NCBI GenBank assembly: GCA_937916405.1 | Contig: CALFUF010000049.1 | Coordinates: forward strand, 4,326-68,325 | From: an uncultured Prevotella sp. | GTDB lineage: Bacteria; Bacteroidota; Bacteroidia; Bacteroidales; Bacteroidaceae | Length of the DNA: 64,000 nucleotides | Reading direction: 5' to 3' | Shown: piece by piece, positions 50,201 through 55,909 of the stretch | Numbering within the stretch: the first letter of the stretch is position 1 | Layout of the letters: each line of letters opens with the position of its first letter | Notes under the pieces: generated by a model | What the model saw: only the letters and a program-made list of their open reading frames with translations | Told to the model about the DNA's origin: nothing | Databases searched by the model: none | Position numbers and translations under genes: made by a program

Positions 50201-52729
50201 GCCCAGCAGTTGAAGGACTTCTTCGATTTGAGTACGGGCGAAACGTTGACGGGTCATGCTTCTCTTAACGAACAAGTAAAGGATTGTCAGAACTTGGAGT
50301 TCTTTATGCATACCAATGTGGAAGTACCTGAGGGTACTGACTGGACACCTATTGGTAATGATACTCATTGCTTCGAAGGTAATCTGCATGGTGACGGCTA
50401 CTATATCAGTGGACTGAGCAACTCGTTGTTCGGAAACCTCTGCGGTAGTGTCTTTAACCTCGGTGTCAAAGGCTCGTTCACGGGTGCTGGTATCGCTGAG
50501 ACGGGTAGGGGCTATGTGGAGAACTGTTGGGTCAGCACCAGTAGTACGGAGGCAAAGACCTCGATGCCTGTCTTCCATAATCCGACACGTGGTAGTGGCT
50601 ATCAGATGGTGAACTGCTACTATCAGGAGGAGGATGATGCCACTAATAAGTACACGAACCATAGTGGTTCTTACGGTATTCCTACCCGTATGCCGGCGAG
50701 TGCCTTCTACAACGGTACGGTTGCCTACGACTTGAACGGCTTCTATCTCTACAAACGTTACAATGACGGTAAGAAGACCGCATCTGGTACTGACTATACC
50801 TATTATATTATTAATAAGGAAGACGGTACCTTGTCTGACCCGCAGACTGGTCATTATGAGAAGACCCATGCACAGTACTGCTCTTCTGGTGTGGAGAATA
50901 TCTACCTGGGTGGCGGTTATGTCGAGGATCGCTTCGCTGACGGTGACTTCCGTTATGCTGACGGTGAGATACCTGAGACGAAAGATGTCCGTATGTATAC
51001 CGATGAGGACGAGAAGACCTTCTTCTATCCTATCTGGCCTGACGACTACCTCTACTTCGGACAGATGCTGACCTACAAGTGGAACGACGCACGTCCACAT
51101 GAGGAGGTGCCCTCACATATCTATAAGAGCAGCGGCAGACTGGCGGATAACGACCAGAGCAACCGTGTCTATCGTGCTCCTGCCTACTATCAGAGCAAGA
51201 CGATGGATGTCGCCCACTTCAATCCTGCCGTCAACCTCGTTGCCTACAGCAAGCCCGAGAACCAGTATGACACGAACCTGACAGCGGCTTATCCTAACAT
51301 GACCGCTATCGACTTTGCCGGTCACAACGATACAGCCTATCAGCTCGGGCTCAATGGCAAGTGGTTCTACCAGCCGTTGCTCGATGACGACGGTCTTATC
51401 AGCATCGCTAACCGCGACGAGACACCGAACCTGCTCGTTTATGCTCCGTCATCAGAGCAGAACGAGAAGACCTATAATGTACTGACGGGTTACTTCACCG
51501 AGCCAGTCTATAGCGATAAATATCATAATGATAACAACCGTTGCGTGGATATCTCTTCAACGCAAGCGATCTATGGACATCTGGTACAGAGTGACCTCAC
51601 GGCAACCAATGACCATCAGTTGGTCGACAAGCGTGACTTCAACTGTCCTATCAGCTACAGCTTCGATAGCGACCATCGTATGTGGCACCAGCGTACCCCA
51701 GACCATTATGTCGATCTGACGAAGGGTTGGGAGGCTGTCAGTCTGCCGTTCACCGCCGAACTGGTAACTACCCAGCAAAAGGGTGAGATCACCCACTTCT
51801 ACAGCGGTAGCCGTTCCGTGGACGAGAACGGTACCAAGACGGGTCATGAGTACTGGCTCCGTAAATATAAGGGTAAGGCAGAGAAAGAGGGAACGCCCGA
51901 TACCTATATCGCAGCATTTAACTATCCGGATGCCGCAGGTGACTCCAAGACGGTAGGTAATACATTCTTGTGGGACTACTATTACAGTAAGAATGCTCAG
52001 AAAGATGCGAATACGGATATCTACCAGCGTTACTATGAGACGGAACGCAACCTGGCGAAGTATCCGTTGTTGGCGAATGCCGTACCATATATCATCGGAT
52101 TCCCAGGTACGACTTACTATGAGTTCGACCTGAGTGGTCAGTGGACACCGAGTCATACCGCTACACCTGCTCCTGCGAGACTCGACAGGCAGACCATCAC
52201 CTTCGCTTCTAATCCTGGCGTTACGATTCAGGTGAGTGACGATGAGGGTGATGGCACGACAGCTGACGACTATATCTTCAAGAAGAACTACGTCAGCAAG
52301 ACGCTGGATGCAGATGCCGCATACATCATGAGCAGTGACGGTGGCAGTTTCGACAAGATAACGGCGGCAACGACGACCGTTCCGTTCCGTCCGTACTTCG
52401 AGAAAGCTCCTGCCTCCGGCTCACGTCAGATGGCAAGCCGTATCCTCTTCGACAGCGATGAGTCGTCCTTCGCCTTCGGTGATGAAGACCCGTCGAAGGA
52501 GGAGATAGGAGGGGGCGACCTGCTCTTCACCATCCGCAAGCATGAGATTGCCGTGACCTCGTCACTCCGTCATGCCGCCGATGTGCGTATCGTCAACGTG
52601 AGTGGTATCACCGTTGCCAACTTCACCATCCAGCCGGGTGAGACCGTCGAGCGTCACATCCCGATCGCAGGTGTCTACATCGTCCGTGCCGATAACGGTC
52701 GCATCCAGAAGAAAATCGCTTTAAAATAA
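41219..52729 (+). CDS. Giant VYGGGN-repeat secreted protein at the tip-adhesin position of the pilus operon
   Basis: 3836 residues. The signal peptide ends near LVNGQ (residue 33) and its hydrophobic part VMVTGHWSLVNGQ is encoded by a heptamer array. Residues about 40-1840 hold over thirty copies of [VIL][YF]GGGN / VYGGND / IFGGGE, 25-90 apart and linked by short beta strands. This suggests a glycine-rich beta-solenoid (inference). Residues about 1890-2790 hold a second repeat family, YxxGxxISxxxYxxL (GVNTPISYWDWYLL, YKAGTVLLSSEYSAI, YAVGTTISSETYNSL). A GLUG-like stretch is near 3060-3100 (SNSLFGNLCGSVFNLGVKGS). The C-terminus NVSGITVANFTIQPGETVER to YIVRADNGRIQKKIALK resembles a T9SS sorting domain. 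It is the last gene of the pilus operon, as the tip gene is in Porphyromonas. Confidence 0.88.
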   Translation: MTDIYNIIRCSFLKRLLLLAVMVTGHWSLVNGQILIGGSVYGGGNAGDVSGNTAVTVNAGDLNEVFGGARQANVGGHAFVNINGEKASDYILINRVYGGNDISGQIGTNSELTKTIPEGITEASANNVDNTWNAFVRISSSNTVEQTNEKGKVYLGQLFGGGNGAYDYDSKKLEDNTANPYYGLTKPELDRTYLEIVGGSMVYAFGGGNNATVKENAVIYVENTSPVVNSVKDAAGYELLTDARIKEMGFNPGYTYPTSAAYQIGSFFGGNNLEAMHIRPKWNLQKGKIRNIYSGGNRGAMTSPVGLLLEIDPQGTTEEEKKQLIIDNVYGGCRMADVHPLTEAGGDVASDDIQLPESEGYKFPPGLSARVLVRGGDINNVYGGNDITGRVYGGNAVGVYTSINGDVYGGGNGAYPYTDNAYLMNDQTYGDLYYTIPVGKTSVEALNAFRPNAEQVSIRLVGTESKPTIIGGSVYVGGNCATLATTKADARVELKIGSYVYADQVFLGNNGEGMVETNEEVKEGTVVVKHEGVLRTMKSTRITSDESKFSSIDLLTDATTFASYMDGVAMSLMPRVTFDDSHKLLNPDPADYEPYSSYFGSFFCGGNVGSMTSSGKTTIDFDHKVVIFNKLVGGSNNANVKGTDYNAAYEGGLLGNADSNGDKLELNLSGLKIQPKRWKNPDDKSEGLIWNTIYASTGIKTDPVTSGENEDSNEYDLDRRLTGGNIYGGCYNSGHVNGNVILNLNETIFDRKIVFDEVELNTESGEPKLYGNDSYKITKRHTGVLLDKQGMDVLGTALNVFGGGYGKDSEIWGSTTINLNKGYTFQIFGGGEQGVIGKSDDGDGKSITFNNKTFKYNPKYSCTINVNGQYAGVYRGHQDDNDDMAEAEFIYGGAFFGPVCGNTTINLGNGRVFNTFAGSCMADILGHTETYIGYNGGFPYVRDYVYGGNDLGGKILGLGNFESRVRTNDNGGYDAKGKVSHTDMLNASAYVEYQQGRVENIYGGCYGVYDYTDAHYGEYFYNTDGEGTMGTAREGYSKPWLDNAFVNFRPTDNISNTVNLVYGAGEGYLGEKEENKMQNRSYILVDIPQTMTSFSSTEFFGAGERGGVGMAVIDLARGKIKAVYGGSYEEGVTRRTVVNVPAGSIIQLEKIFGGAYGTSNEHSCDVYEANVNWNSSDALVGGYRTGIYGGNNAFRRTLYSKVNINAPVYYDKDNEYYATVYGAGYGKDTWSQYTEVNLNNTAQVYEVYGGGQLGRVMNQISTDAWRAEMAAQTDPVTIDLGLDDYEDTGLDNDLAIAEYDGKKYNTNVLIKEGAWVSGYIYNGTRSGAYAYGGGLGSDEENTGDVHGTTFIGLFGGKVEKDIYAAGTSGSVNDKYHVYDFIASANAYIEGGTCRNVYGGGWKGSVGYHDGAIDGSTENDVLGETHVVIGKRDGSSYVDGIPAIERNAYGGGEGGAVFGTTNITLNNGFVGYRYFADEPTDKTRSYISAGDGYYQEKLDDETWNGDGTNRLYDSGCIFGGGYIDNSSVDFSHVFMYGGHVRNSLFGGGEIAAIGRGVISATGENNSVRTLQGIYKAGQSNVTLYEGHVHRNVFGGGRGYNNLGEGGTLYSDGYVFGQTRVYIHGGEIGNETVSSDEERKGNGNVFGGGDIGYVYSAYEEDGKLHVGIKRGERYGEDEDNPGEGYYYKYRVGDDSNYGAYTPGTKTDTDEGWKKEDDEYVLTEDCKVLVEPHPRVTSESVTYDGVTYDVGDYVPTTYLNTLGNKDAAGWSSLDDFGIIIHNAVFAGGNTSSGSATVFANATTVFGNATASVHDVYNRDLITIGSSHVGGLYGDGNLTFVDGYRGLNITNYGTDYYSISKEISLSKYEVLPDREKAYYELRYLCKKECTDKEGKTYKLGSTISQDELVTLFNGIKDGGVSILGPDGEPNSTYWVANGVCSRYAGRPMNTIQRADFCGVWGSRMVLQGAPDRVPETVDYTNYTINRVRELSLNKKVSVITADASDEEKKEHGNYFGIYNVVNYLGALSSDFDFGDGGTGSDVGTGTPRTSDNTDTGTYGPQYEGQTFFGWKKNHINDRTRNNGNSHNQVALASGVYLELTSEKSTGTGLKEKVWGYITGVVELDLINVQTGVGGGFVYAKNEHGKRGRTGVTHHTITDLNEGAVSYKQFKYETDDSKREEWQSSGNFVHSTQTIIDDCYNISGKYLKADGVPAHYWYIKGEVYVYDQYISAYTGAPNAYSEQVEIPLTITAASHGKMKLLNVMPNKYAYYAVNNGTTQTKLEGDRKIVINDVEYGVNTPISYWDWYLLTASEKALFVEDTYYVKEDCWIGDTEYKAGTVLLSSEYSAIRGTDDTAPTVIQKKEVNDEIKDVEVDFDFVFRSSNNLSHDTGYLLTYKVNNPSKWNSTGATYCLKDETGSILGQRSYKQGEIISNEVYDTYQTAKTTYPSAVKDGQASFEKAYIVTSQVTVPASGSTPESHYYAGTTISATEASNSAFSGHVDEAYVCTHTIQLSPTEYIFINTKMSKADKDAYLTTYAGNEELIKEINEGIVPAYYCTSEGLYGGNYYNTGENYRALEAWASMSEDDREHFSFNYDALDLLIDPTYSRRADGTLRRPDGQKYQYDSAAETLAGAQANPPQFSLEQPVDYTATYNGTDTGTYNGVTLSNGGEYTREQFEKLPNEQRYYSTIAVKDETTIYVVNNGFQVGNTPYAVGTTISSETYNSLGDTERANITRLTFSESDKNQTFYFCREAYEIGTGGTAITSAGVGGATSYSGGSNVPVGVVIGETDYSRLVNHQKDFTIHGIAPTATTTLYVSRESDIFDLSKEKIITVIYEYDYEESDSQGNVTPVSERHVVNIHIEFKSGIPIVEDIKRPQIILPGTKLGLREPVVTPGAYEITGGGWELFENIDDAESHINGIDYLPNSDQLYWYQDGYHVAYYAKTYLGKTYSNHEPISVANYHDLTKVMDDGKHHYYVDIPDAHVKRDPKIYITDGQNGAQQLKDFFDLSTGETLTGHASLNEQVKDCQNLEFFMHTNVEVPEGTDWTPIGNDTHCFEGNLHGDGYYISGLSNSLFGNLCGSVFNLGVKGSFTGAGIAETGRGYVENCWVSTSSTEAKTSMPVFHNPTRGSGYQMVNCYYQEEDDATNKYTNHSGSYGIPTRMPASAFYNGTVAYDLNGFYLYKRYNDGKKTASGTDYTYYIINKEDGTLSDPQTGHYEKTHAQYCSSGVENIYLGGGYVEDRFADGDFRYADGEIPETKDVRMYTDEDEKTFFYPIWPDDYLYFGQMLTYKWNDARPHEEVPSHIYKSSGRLADNDQSNRVYRAPAYYQSKTMDVAHFNPAVNLVAYSKPENQYDTNLTAAYPNMTAIDFAGHNDTAYQLGLNGKWFYQPLLDDDGLISIANRDETPNLLVYAPSSEQNEKTYNVLTGYFTEPVYSDKYHNDNNRCVDISSTQAIYGHLVQSDLTATNDHQLVDKRDFNCPISYSFDSDHRMWHQRTPDHYVDLTKGWEAVSLPFTAELVTTQQKGEITHFYSGSRSVDENGTKTGHEYWLRKYKGKAEKEGTPDTYIAAFNYPDAAGDSKTVGNTFLWDYYYSKNAQKDANTDIYQRYYETERNLAKYPLLANAVPYIIGFPGTTYYEFDLSGQWTPSHTATPAPARLDRQTITFASNPGVTIQVSDDEGDGTTADDYIFKKNYVSKTLDADAAYIMSSDGGSFDKITAATTTVPFRPYFEKAPASGSRQMASRILFDSDESSFAFGDEDPSKEEIGGGDLLFTIRKHEIAVTSSLRHAADVRIVNVSGITVANFTIQPGETVERHIPIAGVYIVRADNGRIQKKIALK
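41282..41316. repeat. Heptamer array in the signal-peptide codons of the giant gene (NTGGTCA x5)
   Basis: ATGGTCA CTGGTCA CTGGTCA TTGGTCA ATGGTCA, five 7-bp units, encode MVTGHWSLVNG. A change of one unit would shift the frame of an 11.5-kb gene. Confidence 0.85.
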
Positions 52730-52740
52730 AAAGTTAAAAT

Positions 52741-53625
52741 ATGACACACGATATAGATTTGCAGAAAAGTCAACAGGGTGAGATTATCCTCTACCAGCCT
52801 GACGAGACCGTGCGGCTCGATGTCAGGTTGGAGGATGAGACTGTGTGGCTGACGCAGGCACAGATGGCGGAACTCTTCCAGAAGGACCAGTCTGTGATAG
52901 CAAGGCATATTGGCAATGTGTTCCGTGAGGGAGAACTTGATGAAAATAGTAATATGCAAATTTTGCATAATACTCTGTCAAAATATAAGCCGACAAAGAT
53001 ATATAGTCTTGATGTTATTATTTCTGTAGGCTATCGGGTTAAAAGTAAGAGAGGTATCCAGTTTAGGATTTGGGCAACATCTGTTTTAAGAGATTTTCTT
53101 CTTCGTGGATATGCTGCAAGTCAGCGTATCGAGATACTGAAAGAAAATGTGGACGAACGTCTTTTTAAACATGAAAAAAGGATAGAGGCAATAGAAGAAA
53201 AGATTGATTTCTTCGTACGTACAAACCAACCACCTGTAGAAGGCGTGCTTTTTGAAGGTCAGATATTCGATGCCTATAAGTTGGTGGAAGCACTTGTTAA
53301 GTCTGCGAAACGGGAGATCGTCTTGATTGACAACTATATAGATGCTTCCGTCTTCGATCTGCTTGAAAAACGAGAACAAGGTGTCAGTGCAACCATCTAT
53401 ACCGAGCATGTAGGGCAGTCGCTCTTGCATCTGCAGCAGTTGAACCACCAGCAGTACCGTCGGCGCATAGAGTTAAAGGAGTACAACAGCCGTTTCCACG
53501 ACCGTTTCCTTATCTTAGACGACCATCTCTACCATTTTGGAGCATCCTTCAAGGACTTAGGCAAACGCTTGTTCGCTTTTGAACTGATGGGCATTGATAA
53601 AAATACTATTCTGAACCAACTATAA
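52741..53625 (+). CDS. RhuM-like protein with PLD-like C-terminal half, copy 1
   Basis: 294 residues. N-terminal RhuM region EIILYQPDETVRLDVRLEDE, TVWLTQAQMAELFQ (helix-turn-helix about 34-60), then a variable centre. The second half starts at FFVRTNQPPVEGVLFEGQIF and contains LIDNYIDASVFDLLEKREQG, ATIYTEHVGQSLLHLQQLNH and a phospholipase D-like HDRFLILDD with GASFKDLGKRLFAFELMGID. Families with this architecture are found in defence or virulence-associated islands but their function is unknown. It is 12 bases after the giant gene and may be read through from it. The first 45 and last 150 residues are almost identical to copy 2 at 54981; the centre is not. Confidence 0.85.
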   Translation: MTHDIDLQKSQQGEIILYQPDETVRLDVRLEDETVWLTQAQMAELFQKDQSVIARHIGNVFREGELDENSNMQILHNTLSKYKPTKIYSLDVIISVGYRVKSKRGIQFRIWATSVLRDFLLRGYAASQRIEILKENVDERLFKHEKRIEAIEEKIDFFVRTNQPPVEGVLFEGQIFDAYKLVEALVKSAKREIVLIDNYIDASVFDLLEKREQGVSATIYTEHVGQSLLHLQQLNHQQYRRRIELKEYNSRFHDRFLILDDHLYHFGASFKDLGKRLFAFELMGIDKNTILNQL

Positions 53626-53630
53626 TAGAT

Positions 53631-53695
53631 ATGACACACGATATGAAAACCATGTGCAACAAGTCTGCAAACTAATTAATGAACTAAGGGAATAG
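53631..53695 (+). pseudogene. Gene fragment starting MTHDMK
   Basis: The ATG at 53631 follows the RhuM stop exactly as the third giant gene follows RhuM copy 2. It opens MTHDMKTMCNKSAN and then stops (53675). In the next frame HVQQVCKLINELRE runs to a TAG at 53693-53695, which looks like the 3' end of some lost gene joined to a foreign start. Confidence 0.5.
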
Positions 53696-53698
53696 AAA

Positions 53699-53813
53699 AA
53701 CAATACCCACCGGTTTGACTTACGTCAGGGACACGGTGGGAATCCTCACTGCAAAGATAGGTAATTATTCGATATGAACCAGATAAATCCGCAAGGAATT
53801 AACAAAAAATAAC
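53699..53813. repeat. Structured intergenic repeat, copy 1
   Basis: AACAATACCCACCGGTTTGA with CCCACCG...CGGTGGG as outer stem and TGAC-TTAC-GTCA as inner stem, followed by CACTGCAAAGATAGGTAATT and ATTCGATATGAACC. About 110 bp recur at 54831-54945, and a diverged copy lies at 54029-54120. Confidence 0.8.
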
Positions 53814-53817
53814 GACT

Positions 53818-54090
53818 ATGACACGAGATATGAGGCATACAGGCGAAATCATTCTCTATCAGCCCGACATCACAAAGTGTCAGACACTTTGTGATCAGAT
53901 ACGACAATTGCAGCAGGAATACGGCACAAATTTCTCAGAAAAGAATTATAGAAAAAGCCAAGCACCGTTTGGCCAATTCAGCAGACACGTCTGGTGGATT
54001 GCAGAAAAGTATATTGAAACCCGTATAAAAACCAAACCCGATAGCTTGACTAATGTCAGGGGCTACCGGGAATCAGCGGTGCAAAGGTAA
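53818..54090 (+). pseudogene. 90-residue chimeric fragment (RhuM-like start joined to DUF1016-like piece)
   Basis: The N-terminus MTRDMRHTGEIILYQPDI copies the RhuM start. Residues 25-50 (QIRQLQQEYGTNFSEKNYRK) resemble the N-terminal domain of YhcG/DUF1016 nucleases, which then breaks off. The last 20 residues (KTKPDSLTNVRGYRESAVQR) are encoded by copy 2 of the intergenic repeat. No intact fold is left. Read as a scar of recombination rather than a gene. Confidence 0.55.
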
Positions 54091-54120
54091 TATTATTTTC
54101 GGAAACTACCAAATAAATTA
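54029..54120. repeat. Structured intergenic repeat, copy 2 (diverged)
   Basis: CCCGATAG...CTACCGGG outer stem and TGAC-TAAT-GTCA inner stem. The position and the following GGTGCAAAGGTAATATTA match the other copies although both outer arms have changed together. Confidence 0.65.
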
Positions 54121-54131
54121 AGAAAAAAAAT

Positions 54132-54830
54132 ATGGAATATAGGATTTTTGAGCATATTTTGTCACCTAACAGGATGCAAAGGTACCTAAATGCCTGTCAT
54201 GGGGATACTCGTAAAGCAATGACGTTATATAGATATAACCTTCACCTTTCACATGAGATGTTCACTATCATTAGCTGTTTTGAGGTAGCACTCCGAAATG
54301 CAATAGATAATCAATTAAAGCCTTCTTTTGGCGATAGTTGGCTGAGGGACTCTATCTTGCCTAATGGTTTTTTAACTTCGCGTAATACGGTAAAAACTTA
54401 TGAAATTATAAAGCATACTTATGACAAATTAGTTGCTGAGGGGAAATACAGCCATACTAAGTTACTTTCAGGTTTGGATTTCGGTATTTGGAAGTATATG
54501 TTCTCCCCTGCACAATTCAATGCTACAGGGCGTGTCCTTTTGCGGATCTTCCCTAATAAGACACGTTCAACACCACAAAAGCAGTATAATCATTCATATA
54601 TTTTTAATGAATTGGATAAAGTAAATACTTTGCGTAACCGAATTGCTCATCATGAGCCAATATGTTTCTTGTTTGAGCAACCAGTAATAGACACTGGTTT
54701 TATACTTAATGAATATAACAAGATACAAATCCTATTTCAATGGATGGGTATTGATAGTCGGTCAATGTTATACGGTCTTGACCATTTTCAGAAGATATGC
54801 CAAAAGATAGACAAATTGAAACCCATATAA
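54132..54830 (+). CDS. Abi_2 family protein (AbiD/AbiF-like, HEPN)
   Basis: 232 residues. N-terminal part LSPNRMQRYLNACHGDTRKA, then the Abi_2 core YRYNLHLSHEMFTIISCFEV and ALRNAIDNQLKPSFGDSWL. Near the C-terminus LDKVNTLRNRIAHHEPI carries the HEPN RxxxxH motif (R-N-R-I-A-H), the probable RNase site. Lactococcal AbiD/AbiF relatives give abortive phage infection, so a defence role is likely (known for the family, inferred here). It is flanked by copies 2 and 3 of the structured repeat, like a cassette. The A/T-rich composition differs from the pilus operon. Confidence 0.85.
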   Translation: MEYRIFEHILSPNRMQRYLNACHGDTRKAMTLYRYNLHLSHEMFTIISCFEVALRNAIDNQLKPSFGDSWLRDSILPNGFLTSRNTVKTYEIIKHTYDKLVAEGKYSHTKLLSGLDFGIWKYMFSPAQFNATGRVLLRIFPNKTRSTPQKQYNHSYIFNELDKVNTLRNRIAHHEPICFLFEQPVIDTGFILNEYNKIQILFQWMGIDSRSMLYGLDHFQKICQKIDKLKPI

Positions 54831-54945
54831 AACAATACCCACCAGTTTGGCTTTCGTCAGGGACACGGTGGGATTCAACACTGCAAAAATAGGTAATTAT
54901 TCGATATGAACCAAATATTTCCGCAAGGAATTAATAAAATATAAC
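54831..54945. repeat. Structured intergenic repeat, copy 3
   Basis: AACAATACCCACCAGTTTGG with CCCACC...GGTGGG outer stem and TGGC-TTTC-GTCA inner stem, then TAGGTAATTATTCGATATGA and CCGCAAGGAATTAATAA as in copy 1. Confidence 0.8.
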
Positions 54946-54980
54946 AAGAGCCACGAATCAAACGAATTGAACGAATGAAG

Positions 54981-55892
54981 ATGACACACGATATAGATTT
55001 GCAGAAAAGTCAACAGGGGGAGATCATCCTTTACCAGCCAGACGAGACCGTACGGCTCGATGTCAGGTTGGAAGATGATACCGTGTGGCTGACGCAGGCA
55101 CAGATGGCGGAGTTGTTTCAGACCACCCGTAACAACATAACCCTTCATATAGGCAATGTATTCAAAGAGGGGGAACTTGTTGAAACTTCAGTTCGTAAGG
55201 ATTCCTTACTAACTGCTGCAGATGGGAAGAATTACCGTACTAAGCTCTATAACTTAGACGTAATCATTTCAGTCGGTTATCGGGTAAAGTCACAACGAGG
55301 TACGCAATTTCGCCAATGGGCAAATAAAGTCATTAAGGATTATCTGCTCAGAGGCTTTGCTATAAACCGTCAGTTGGAACGCTTGGAGTCGCGTATGGAT
55401 GCCCGCTTTGAAAAACAACATGATGAGGTATTGCAAATAAAGCAAACTTTGGCAGACCATCAGGAAAAAATAGATTTCTTCGTACGTACGAATCAACCAC
55501 CTGTAGAGGGTATACTTTTTGAAGGTCAGATATTCGATGCTTATAAGTTGGTGGAAGCACTCGTAAAATCTGCGAAGCAGGAGATAATTTTGATTGACAA
55601 CTATATAGATGCTTCCGTCTTCGATCTGCTTGAGAAACGGGAACAAGGTGTCAGTGCAACCATCTATACCGAGCATGTGGTACAGTCGCTCATGCATCTG
55701 CAGCAGTTGAACCAGCAGCAGTACTGTCGGCGTATAGAGTTGAGGGAGTACAACAGCCGTTTCCACGACCGTTTCCTTATCTTAGACGACCATCTCTATC
55801 ATTTCGGAGCCTCCTTCAAGGACTTAGGCAAACGCCTGTTCGCTTTTGAACTGATGGGCATTGATAAAAATACTATTCTGAACCAACTATAA
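54981..55892 (+). CDS. RhuM-like protein with PLD-like C-terminal half, copy 2
   Basis: 303 residues from the ATG at 54981 (MTHDIDLQKSQQG), matching copy 1; an ATG two codons earlier is possible. Same ends as copy 1, but the centre is different: QTTRNNITLHIGNVFKEGEL, VETSVRKDSLLTAADGKNYR, and a long coiled segment LERLESRMDARFEKQHDEVL. From KIDFFVRTNQPPVEG onward both proteins are nearly the same to the C-terminus NTILNQL. This is the pattern of gene conversion of the ends with exchange of a specificity segment. It is followed after 5 bases by the start region of the third giant gene. Confidence 0.85.
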   Translation: MTHDIDLQKSQQGEIILYQPDETVRLDVRLEDDTVWLTQAQMAELFQTTRNNITLHIGNVFKEGELVETSVRKDSLLTAADGKNYRTKLYNLDVIISVGYRVKSQRGTQFRQWANKVIKDYLLRGFAINRQLERLESRMDARFEKQHDEVLQIKQTLADHQEKIDFFVRTNQPPVEGILFEGQIFDAYKLVEALVKSAKQEIILIDNYIDASVFDLLEKREQGVSATIYTEHVVQSLMHLQQLNQQQYCRRIELREYNSRFHDRFLILDDHLYHFGASFKDLGKRLFAFELMGIDKNTILNQL

Positions 55893-55909
55893 TAGATATG
55901 ACACACGAT

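Noticed and set aside
50042..51100. 352-codon frame antisense to the 3836-residue gene
   Set aside because: Long only because of the codon bias of the sense gene; no signal, no domain.
53699..54945. Integron attC sites
   Set aside because: The three hairpin elements follow genes like attC sites, but I cannot find the paired RYYYAAC / GTTRRRY core sites, and no integrase gene is present; kept only as a cassette-like observation.
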